A stretch of DNA of 18,037 nucleotides, from positions 1 through 18,037 of the forward strand of contig JBLHKW010000112.1 of NCBI GenBank assembly GCA_047618565.1. The letters are read 5' to 3'. This DNA is from JBLHKW01 sp047618565 (GTDB taxonomy: Bacteria; Planctomycetota; UBA1135; GCA-002686595). The notes under the pieces are model-generated. The model was not told the origin of the DNA, ran no database searches, and saw only the letters and a list, made by a program, of their open reading frames with translations. The position numbers and the translations under genes are program-made. Below, piece after piece: positions 1 to 6,458 of this stretch. How positions within the stretch are numbered: position 1 is the first letter of the stretch; each line of letters begins with the position of its first letter.

Positions 1-7
1 CTGCGAC

Positions 8-1096
8 TCAATCCGTGAGCTGCGCGGCAGCTGCGGACGTCGCAGCCATCTGGCTGCGCACCGCGCCGATCCGTCGGTCCAGCAGCGCCAGGCTCGCGGG
101 CGCGCGCTGCTCCAGACCGGCCAGCACAAAATACCGGCGCGCTTCGGAGAAACGCTCGAGCGCATCTTCGAAGTGCTCATCCTCGACATCCAGCTCGGCC
201 AGCTCGCGCTGACACTGGGCCACCCAGATCGCGTACTCGGGATAACCGCTGGTGGTCTCGCTGGCACTGAACATATAGGCCGTGGTCGCGCGCGCCAGGG
301 TGCGCTGCGCAAGCTCGCGCGCGCGTCTGGGTTGACCCGCCATGCGGAACCCATGGGCCAGGGCCCAGTCCGCCTGCAGCAATGCGTCGTCACTCGAAGT
401 GCGATCGGCAAAGCTACGGGCCTTCGCGAACGCGTCCAGCGCTTTGTCATGCTGGCCGAGGTCCTCGTAGATCCAGGCCAGTGCGAGCCAGGCCGACGCG
501 CGCCAGCTGGAACGACCGCTCGCCTTCGCGCTGTCCACTCCACGCTTGGCCCAGCTCACGCGATCGTCGCCCGTGGTGAGCAGCGTCGCCATGTGAGCCG
601 CCTGGGAAGCGCGATCGAACAGTTCGTGGCTCGAACCGTACTCGTGGAGCTCCTCGTAGGTCTGAAGCGCCGTCTGCGGATGGCCGCTGGCGGTCTCGAA
701 CGCCCCCCGCGCCAGCAGAAAGCGCGTCCAGACGCCCGGATCGCTGGGCGCGGCCAGGGCCGCGGCCAGGGTGAGGGACTTGCCCGCCCGCGGGCCATCG
801 GATTGCAGCGCGTAGATGAGGGCGACCTGGCACAGACCCGCGGCCTCGATCGACTCATTACCCTCCTCCGCAGCGGTCTTGATGGCCAACAGGTAGGCCG
901 CGAGCGCCTCATCCTGGGCGTTTCGCTGAAAATAGCCGTCCCCGTCGCGCAGCAGCGTCGAGCTCTCGACCCGGGAGACCTCGCCCGCGGAAACGCACCC
1001 CGAAACGGCCAGGAGCGGCAGCAGCAGACCCACGGCTCCGACCAGGAGGCGCGGGGACAGGATCCTCAGGGGCAGAAACATGCTAACGGTGACCAT
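8..1096 (-). CDS. TPR-repeat lipoprotein, function unknown
   Basis: This 362-residue protein begins with a hydrophobic signal segment (about residues 10-33) that ends in a lipobox, Val-Ser-Gly-Cys, with Cys34 as the predicted lipidated residue. The rest is almost entirely helical and alanine-rich, with repeated A-x-x-x-Y/A-x-x-A patterns typical of tetratricopeptide repeats (clear around residues 50-110, 125-165, 195-235 and 300-330). Such proteins usually act as envelope-anchored scaffolds; I see no catalytic domain. Met6 is an alternative start that would shorten the signal peptide; neither start has a clear Shine-Dalgarno sequence. The gene is complete: the TGA stop lies 7 bases inside the window edge. 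It is transcribed away from the desaturase. The lipoprotein call is firm; the partner and role are unknown. Confidence 0.8.
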   Translation of the reverse strand: MVTVSMFLPLRILSPRLLVGAVGLLLPLLAVSGCVSAGEVSRVESSTLLRDGDGYFQRNAQDEALAAYLLAIKTAAEEGNESIEAAGLCQVALIYALQSDGPRAGKSLTLAAALAAPSDPGVWTRFLLARGAFETASGHPQTALQTYEELHEYGSSHELFDRASQAAHMATLLTTGDDRVSWAKRGVDSAKASGRSSWRASAWLALAWIYEDLGQHDKALDAFAKARSFADRTSSDDALLQADWALAHGFRMAGQPRRARELAQRTLARATTAYMFSASETTSGYPEYAIWVAQCQRELAELDVEDEHFEDALERFSEARRYFVLAGLEQRAPASLALLDRRIGAVRSQMAATSAAAAQLTD

Positions 1097-1346
1097 CGAG
1101 AGGGGGGGGAGGGCCGGCCGCTGGACCGGAAACGAACAGGGTTCGCGCGCGCAAAACCGAGCTGTTTGGTTTAGCTTGCCCTTTCTGCCACAGCGATACC
1201 TCCCCGGTAATGGTCAAGATTAGGTGAAGCAAGTCGGCCAGGGCCTCGTATCGGGCCCTGAGCGTCCCGATGCCGCTACCCGCCGTAGGGGTCCCAGAGC
1301 CCCCTGATGCGCGCTTGTTGGCCAGTAAAGACCCCGAAGGACGAAT
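1097..1346. promoter_or_regulatory. Divergent intergenic region, TPR lipoprotein / desaturase
   Basis: This 250-base gap must hold the promoters of both divergent genes. I could not pick out a convincing -35/-10 pair on either strand; the most A/T-rich part is about 1155-1225. A 7-bp inverted repeat (CAGGGCC, 8-nt loop, GGCCCTG) lies at 1239-1260 and could be a small operator or chance. The desaturase has a good ribosome binding site, GAAGGA at 1336-1341, 5 nt before its ATG. Confidence 0.4.
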
Positions 1347-2342
1347 ATGCCCTCCGAACGAATATTGGATAAGATCTCGGCTCGTACCCCAACGGCCGAA
1401 GCTCCTCAACGGGAGGTCAGCGCGTCCGTTCGGCCACAGCTCCCCACCACACTGCGCATGCCTCGTTCGAAGATCGACTGGACCAACACGCTGTTCATCG
1501 CAGTGGTCCACCTCATTGCAATCGGCTCGATCTACTACATGGCCGCTGTGCACTTCGACTGGCGCACGGTGGCCCTGGGAGTCGTCTGGTTCGGCCTCTG
1601 TGGACTCGGAATCACGGGGGGCTACCACCGCCTGTTCTCACACCCCACCTACAAGGCCTCCTGGCCGCTGCGCGCCTTCTACCTGTTCTTCGGCGCCGCG
1701 TCGGTTCAGAACTCGGCCCTCAAGTGGTCCGCGGATCACCGCCTGCACCACCTGAAAACGGACGAGCCCCAGGACCCCTACGACATCACGCGCGGGTTCT
1801 GGTGGGCTCACATCGGCTGGGTCTTCATGAAGGCGCCCCCGGAGTTGCGGGTGGACCTGCCCGCGGTCAAGGACCTGGAAGCCGACCCGCTCGTGCGCTT
1901 CCAGCACAAATACTACATCCTGGTTGCTGCCGTCTCTGCGGGCATTACGCCGGCCTTGATAGCGCTGGCGTGGGGCGATCCCCTCGGCGGGCTGCTGGTG
2001 GCTGGAATGCTGCGCCTGGCCGTGCAATGGCACGCCACGTTCTCGATCAACTCGGTCGCGCACATGATCGGGACGCAGCCGTACTCGACCAAGAACTCGG
2101 CACGCGATAGCTGGATCACCGCGATCCTGACCCTGGGCGAGGGGTACCACAACTTCCACCACCGCTTTCAGGCCGACTACCGCAACGGCGTGCGCTGGTT
2201 CCAGCTCGACCCCACCAAGTGGTTCGTCTGGAGCATGTCGAAGATCGGCGTGACCAGCGACCTCAAGCGCACCCCCCAGAAGCTGATCGATCGCGCGCGC
2301 GAGACGATCGCCGACCGGGCTGCACCGGGCACGCCCAACTAA
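1347..2342 (+). CDS. Membrane fatty acid desaturase (acyl-CoA delta-9 / stearoyl-CoA desaturase-like)
   Basis: The 331-residue product has the three histidine boxes of membrane di-iron desaturases: HRLFSH at 94-99, HRLHH at 131-135 and HNFHH at 268-272, plus the N-S-x-A-H element at 235-239 typical of the acyl-CoA delta-9 branch. Hydrophobic segments lie near 47-68, 74-92, 107-122 and 190-225, as expected for a four-helix inner-membrane enzyme. Family members insert a cis double bond into saturated acyl chains using O2 and an electron donor, raising membrane fluidity. The length matches bacterial DesC-like enzymes (300-350 residues). Start 1347 is supported by GAAGGA 5 nt upstream. The first ~40 residues are polar and poorly conserved. 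A DinB-like gene follows after 10 nt, so the two are probably co-transcribed. Regiospecificity and electron donor are not shown by the sequence. Confidence 0.9.
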   Translation: MPSERILDKISARTPTAEAPQREVSASVRPQLPTTLRMPRSKIDWTNTLFIAVVHLIAIGSIYYMAAVHFDWRTVALGVVWFGLCGLGITGGYHRLFSHPTYKASWPLRAFYLFFGAASVQNSALKWSADHRLHHLKTDEPQDPYDITRGFWWAHIGWVFMKAPPELRVDLPAVKDLEADPLVRFQHKYYILVAAVSAGITPALIALAWGDPLGGLLVAGMLRLAVQWHATFSINSVAHMIGTQPYSTKNSARDSWITAILTLGEGYHNFHHRFQADYRNGVRWFQLDPTKWFVWSMSKIGVTSDLKRTPQKLIDRARETIADRAAPGTPN

Positions 2343-2352
2343 CAGGCCGTTG

Positions 2353-2850
2353 ATGGCAAGTGCGAGCTGGAGCTCTACCTTGCTGCCCCAGGTAGAGCAC
2401 CATTATCTGTGGCTATCGAAGGCCATCGATGAGCTCACCGTCGAGCAGGCCTGCTTCGAACTTGCGGCCGGGCGCCCGTCGATCGCCTGGCTGGTGGGGC
2501 ATCTGACCGCGGGCGCCGATTCGCTGGCCCAGGCCGTCGCTGGCCTCGATGCGGCCTGTGGGGTCGACTTCCTGGCGCGCCATGGGAGCCCGCACTGGGA
2601 GGTGACCGGGGAGGTCGAATGGGAGGCCCTGCGCGAGGAGTGGAAACGTACTGCGGCGCGCAGCCAGCAGGGGCTCGTCGCGCTTCCCGAGTCCGACTTC
2701 GAATTTCCGCCGGCGATCGAGATCCTGCCCGAGTTCGCGCAGCGCCTGACGACCCGGCACGCCTTCCTGACCGGCGAGATCTTCCACTTCGCCTACCACC
2801 TCGGGCAGATCGGCAGTCTTCGCGCTGCGCAGGACCTGGGCTGGGCCTGA
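2353..2850 (+). CDS. DinB/YfiT-like four-helix metalloprotein
   Basis: The protein has 165 residues from ATG 2353; a TTG at 2350 directly before it could also serve. The pattern fits the DinB superfamily of four-helix-bundle metal proteins: His50 in a G-H-L turn at the start of helix 2, and the C-terminal H-F-A-Y-H-L-G-Q-I-G signature (His145 and His149), giving the usual three-His metal site. Family members include thiol-dependent S-transferases and proteins of unknown function; the reaction here cannot be told. A weak ribosome binding site (AGG, 2344-2346) lies 6 nt upstream. The 10-nt gap to the desaturase implies one transcript, possibly lipid or stress related, although DinB-family genes are often placed without a clear functional link. 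The 3' end converges on the AlgX-like gene with only 19 bases between the stops. Confidence 0.8.
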   Translation: MASASWSSTLLPQVEHHYLWLSKAIDELTVEQACFELAAGRPSIAWLVGHLTAGADSLAQAVAGLDAACGVDFLARHGSPHWEVTGEVEWEALREEWKRTAARSQQGLVALPESDFEFPPAIEILPEFAQRLTTRHAFLTGEIFHFAYHLGQIGSLRAAQDLGWA

Positions 2851-2868
2851 TCCGTTCGGCGGGACGTC

Positions 2869-2888
2869 GTCAGCGCGCGAGCGCTGAC
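2869..2888. terminator. Perfect 8-bp stem with GCGA loop between convergent genes
   Basis: GTCAGCGC and GCGCTGAC pair perfectly around a GCGA loop. The hairpin covers the TGA stop of the AlgX-like gene on the minus strand and lies 18 bases past the DinB stop on the plus strand. No T-tract follows on either side, so it is not a classical intrinsic terminator. It could still separate convergent transcripts or protect 3' ends. The GCGA loop on the plus-strand transcript fits the stable GNRA tetraloop class. Confidence 0.45.
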
Positions 2889-4801
2889 ATCACGGGCGCC
2901 ACATCCGGACGGATCTCCGGCGCCATGCCCGCGCCATGGCCCGAGAAGCGGATCACGGCCGCGTCCAGGTCGCCGAGCGAGACGAGGATCCAGCCGCCCC
3001 TTGCGATCGGGCCCTCGATCAGCCTGCGCAGCCGGGTACCCGTGTCGGGGTCGACAGCATCGATGCGGATCTGGCCGCGCCCTGGGAGCGCGCCCTGCCA
3101 GGGGCCGACCACCAGCGCACGGTCCTGACGCGCGTGGTCCATGGCCTCCAGCGCGAAGTCCGCGTACCAGCGACCGCGACGATCACCGTGCTCGATGGGC
3201 GTCAACGGGCGGCGCGCGTCGAGGTCGACGGTCGTGACAAACTCGAGAGCATCGAAGCGCACGCGCGCTTCGATGCTCTCGGCCTTCACGCGCACGGTCA
3301 GTCCACGCCCGGAATGCGCGGGTGCCACCAGCGGGAAGCAGACGTCGTGCACGCCGGGCCCCCATTCTTCGGCACTGAATTCCCTGTGCCCCAGAATCTC
3401 GAGGCGCACGTCGCCGGCCAGCACCTCGGCCTGCACGCGCAATCCGAAGAGGTAATCCCAGGTCGAGAGGAGCGCGCCGGGTTGGGTCTGGAGGATGTCC
3501 CAGTGTCCGCGACGGAGAGCGAACTCGCGCTCGAGGGCGAACTCTGCGGCGGGCGTGGAATGGAGAACGGGGCCCAGCGGCATGCGTTCCGGAGCCGGGA
3601 AGTCGCGCAACAGGCGTGAGACATCCTCGGCCATCGTGGCGCCCTGGAATGCCGTGTAGACGGGCACCTCGGCCAGCAACACCTCGGGCAATCGGTCGTG
3701 GCCACCGGCCAGAATCAGTCGGATCGGCTCGATCGCGCCTTTCGCCATGGTCGAGGCGTCGAACAGCGGCATGTCGCCGAAGTACTCGAGGAAACGCCCG
3801 AACTTCCGGCGCGCGGAGAAGCTCGTTCCGGATAGAGCGACAGGCGTCATCTGTTCCGTACTCTCGCCCTGCTTCCCAGCCTTGCCGCCGGGACCCGAGA
3901 CCTTGAACACCTGCACGTCGTCGCCGCGCAGCAGCTCCGAGTCCTTGGTCGGGTAGATGCCCGCGAGACGGTACAGGTCTCGATTGAGGTCTCCCTCGGT
4001 GCCCTGGGTCTCGACCCCGTCCGGTCGCAGGCTGCCACGTCGATCTTCGTGCGCGACGAGCATCCCGATCTGGCGCAGGGTCTCTTCGGCAGTCATCTGC
4101 TCCGCGAGCTCGTTCCAGTGTGCATCCGCACGGTAGAAGAGCGTCGGCCCGTCCCAACCCATGTAGGTATCGAACAGGTCCACAGCCTCGAGGCCGTGCT
4201 CCCCGAGGACACGTGCCGCCGCCTGGTCGATGTCGGGGCGCGGGTCGACGCCACCCGGCAGGCGCGCAGCCTCCACCACACCACGCCGCGGCAGGGGGAT
4301 CAGGATCACGCGCACTCCCAGGGCGGCCAGCCCGCGCTCGAGCGCCGTCAGACGTACCGCCCAATCCCGGAGAAGACTCTCGGTCCTCGTGTTCGGCGCC
4401 ATGGCGCGTTTCTTCACGAAGATCCAGCCGCCCTCACCGACGATCACCTGAGCGCCGTCGGCCTCGTCCAGCCAGCGATAGAGCTGGAGCGTGTATGCGC
4501 GCGAGACCTGCCGTCGAACGCGCGACGTCAACTGCAGTTCGTGTTCGATCTCCCGTGCGAGGGATCCGTCGCCGAAACGCGCGTCCCGACGGAGCTGTTC
4601 CTCCTGGTCCTTCTCGCGGCCCGTCAACTTGGGGCGTTCCATCGGATAGAGCCGATCGACGACCGTGGTACCGAGCAATGCAACCAGCGCCAGAAGCAAT
4701 ACCAGCGCGCGCAACACGCGTTGCGAGGCGCCGAGCGGAGCCACATCACGGACCTCGATCAGGGCGTCGCCGCGGGTCGTCTGGCCGGTTGCAGGATTCA
4801 T
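2870..4801 (-). CDS. AlgX/AlgJ-like SGNH O-acetyltransferase with extra C-terminal region
   Basis: The 643-residue protein has a signal anchor at about 27-48 and a periplasmic body. The AlgX/AlgJ signature is visible: D-x-H-W with Asp226 and His228 (in the FYRADAHWN segment), and the nucleophile segment S-G-T-S-F-S with Ser327. The 99-residue His-to-Ser spacing suits the family. AlgX/AlgJ proteins move acetyl groups onto an exported polysaccharide, taking them from the partner MBOAT protein. The residue before the catalytic Ser is Thr326 instead of the usual Asp of G-D-S. Residues ~420-643 form an additional region rich in alternating hydrophobic residues, possibly a beta-sandwich carbohydrate-binding domain. 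The gene lies 12 nt behind the MBOAT gene, so they form a unit. No other alginate or exopolysaccharide genes are near, so the acceptor is unknown. No clear Shine-Dalgarno precedes ATG 4801. Confidence 0.8.
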   Translation of the reverse strand: MNPATGQTTRGDALIEVRDVAPLGASQRVLRALVLLLALVALLGTTVVDRLYPMERPKLTGREKDQEEQLRRDARFGDGSLAREIEHELQLTSRVRRQVSRAYTLQLYRWLDEADGAQVIVGEGGWIFVKKRAMAPNTRTESLLRDWAVRLTALERGLAALGVRVILIPLPRRGVVEAARLPGGVDPRPDIDQAAARVLGEHGLEAVDLFDTYMGWDGPTLFYRADAHWNELAEQMTAEETLRQIGMLVAHEDRRGSLRPDGVETQGTEGDLNRDLYRLAGIYPTKDSELLRGDDVQVFKVSGPGGKAGKQGESTEQMTPVALSGTSFSARRKFGRFLEYFGDMPLFDASTMAKGAIEPIRLILAGGHDRLPEVLLAEVPVYTAFQGATMAEDVSRLLRDFPAPERMPLGPVLHSTPAAEFALEREFALRRGHWDILQTQPGALLSTWDYLFGLRVQAEVLAGDVRLEILGHREFSAEEWGPGVHDVCFPLVAPAHSGRGLTVRVKAESIEARVRFDALEFVTTVDLDARRPLTPIEHGDRRGRWYADFALEAMDHARQDRALVVGPWQGALPGRGQIRIDAVDPDTGTRLRRLIEGPIARGGWILVSLGDLDAAVIRFSGHGAGMAPEIRPDVAPVMSALAR

Positions 4802-4813
4802 GGAAGGCTGCGG

Positions 4814-6238
4814 TTAGAACTGGAAGTAGAGGAAGGGCACGTTGTCTTCGTAGTGCAGGTGCACCAGCGCCCAGACGAAGAACACCTGCAACACGATGAT
4901 CCACCAGCGCGGCATGCGCCGGATGAACTCCTGAGTCGTGGGCGTGAACCAGACCAGCGCCAGACCGATGGCTCCGGCGATCATGTGGATCGGTCGAACC
5001 AGGACAACACGATGGGCGCCCTCGGTGCCGGCCATGCCAACCAGGCTGCCCAGCACGTGCAGTGCATCGGCCATGTTCTCCGCCCGGAAGAAGACCCAGC
5101 CCACGAGCGCGGTCACGAAGGTGAGCAGGATGCGCAATGCATACGGCGCCGCGCCCCAGAACCCGCGCTTGCCCGCCAGGCGTTCGGCGATCAGCCAGAT
5201 ACCCTGGTAAGCGCCCCACGCGATGAATGTCCACGCCGCGCCATGCCACAATCCGCCCAGCAGCATGGTCATGGCCAGGTTCACGTAGGTGCGCACCGGG
5301 CCCTTGCGATTTCCGCCGAGTGGGATGTAGAGGTAGTCGCGCAGGAAGGTCGAGAGCGAGATGTGCCAGCGCCGCCAGAAGTCGGTGATGTCGACCGAGC
5401 GATACGGACTGTTGAAATTGATCGGCAACCGGAACCCGAGCATCAGGCCCAGGCCGATGGCCATGTCCGAGTAGCCCGAGAAGTCGAAGTAGATCTGGAG
5501 CGTATAGGCGACCGAGCCGAGCCAGGCGTCCGCCGTGCTCAGCGCGCCGCCCGCGGCGTTGAAGGCCTCGTCCGCGACACCACTCAGGACATCGGCCAGC
5601 AGGACCTTTTTCGCGAGCCCGGCCTGGAACGCGAGCACGCCCGCGTAGAACTTCGACAGGGTATGGGTGCGCGAATGGAGCTGCTCTGCGACGGTGCTGT
5701 AGCGCACGATCGGGCCCGCCACGAGCTGCGGGAACATGGCGACGTAGCATGCGAAGTCGCGCATGCTGCGCACCGGCGGCGCTGATCCTCGGTAGACGTC
5801 GACCGTGTAGCTGAGGGTCTGGAAGGTGTAGAAGCTGATCCCGACCGGCAGGATGACCGTCGTCCACGCGACCGGCTCCCAGCCAGCCTGGGCCAGCAGC
5901 CCGTTCATGGTCTCCACGCCGAAGTTCGCGTACTTGAAGTACGCCAGCAGTCCCAGGTTCACGAAGAGCGACAGCAACAACCAGGGCTTGCCAGCAGTAC
6001 CGCGGGCTCCGGCCTGCAAACCCGCGGCCCGCCGCGCGCGTTCGATGCGCTTCCCGCTGGTGAAGTCGACCACGGTCGAGATCCACATCAGGAAGACGAA
6101 GTCCGGGCGCCACCAGCCGTAGAAGACGTACGACGCCAGCGCCAGCACCAACGTCCTCTGCCCCTTCGGGCTCAGGTAGTAGAGCGCCAGGAAGAGCGGC
6201 AGGAAGTAGTAGAGGAAGAAGCCGCTGGCGAAGAGCAT
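4814..6238 (-). CDS. MBOAT-family membrane O-acyltransferase (AlgI-like)
   Basis: This polytopic protein (474 residues from ATG 6238) shows the MBOAT hallmarks: D-F-W-R-R-W-H at 286-292 followed by the R-D-Y-L-Y-I-P-L-G-G-N loop, and W-H-G-A-A-W at 331-336 with the presumed catalytic His332. AlgI-type proteins carry acyl groups from a cytoplasmic donor across the inner membrane to an AlgX/AlgJ partner. The frame stays open upstream to an ATG at 6418. I prefer 6238 because the protein then starts MLFASGFFLYYFLPL, the classic AlgI amino end, and because the extra 60 residues look unlike the family. An AGGA lies 12 nt upstream, a rather long spacing. The partner gene follows after 12 nt. Acetyl is the likely group, by analogy only. 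Confidence 0.9.
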   Translation of the reverse strand: MLFASGFFLYYFLPLFLALYYLSPKGQRTLVLALASYVFYGWWRPDFVFLMWISTVVDFTSGKRIERARRAAGLQAGARGTAGKPWLLLSLFVNLGLLAYFKYANFGVETMNGLLAQAGWEPVAWTTVILPVGISFYTFQTLSYTVDVYRGSAPPVRSMRDFACYVAMFPQLVAGPIVRYSTVAEQLHSRTHTLSKFYAGVLAFQAGLAKKVLLADVLSGVADEAFNAAGGALSTADAWLGSVAYTLQIYFDFSGYSDMAIGLGLMLGFRLPINFNSPYRSVDITDFWRRWHISLSTFLRDYLYIPLGGNRKGPVRTYVNLAMTMLLGGLWHGAAWTFIAWGAYQGIWLIAERLAGKRGFWGAAPYALRILLTFVTALVGWVFFRAENMADALHVLGSLVGMAGTEGAHRVVLVRPIHMIAGAIGLALVWFTPTTQEFIRRMPRWWIIVLQVFFVWALVHLHYEDNVPFLYFQF

Positions 6239-6458
6239 GAAGGGGTGCGGTCCTGAAGAGGGCGAGAAGCCGTCGTGGACGCCCCCGCACACCCTACCGC
6301 TGGGTTTCGCCGAGTGTATCAGCAGCGCCGCCAGGATCACCATCGCCAGCTGGCGCCTACGCAGCTTGGCGGGGTGCGCGAAGCCGCGCCAGATCCCGTA
6401 GTCTATCGCGCCCCGCAAATCCGCGCCTTGAAGGACCCACCCAGCCCGGCTCTCGAAA
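6239..6458. promoter_or_regulatory. Divergent intergenic region, MBOAT operon / M16 peptidase
   Basis: This gap of about 220 bases should contain promoters for the acyltransferase pair (minus) and the M16 gene (plus). No convincing -35/-10 pair or strong palindrome was found. If the upstream ATG of the MBOAT gene at 6418 were used, the gap would shrink to 40 bases. Confidence 0.35.

Noticed and set aside
1239..1260. CAGGGCC / GGCCCTG inverted repeat as a desaturase operator.
   Set aside because: Seven-base G+C-rich arms are weak evidence and there is no regulator gene beside it.
6239..6418. A 60-residue N-terminal extension of the MBOAT protein.
   Set aside because: The family-typical amino end begins at ATG 6238; the extra residues show no family similarity and would fill most of the divergent promoter region.
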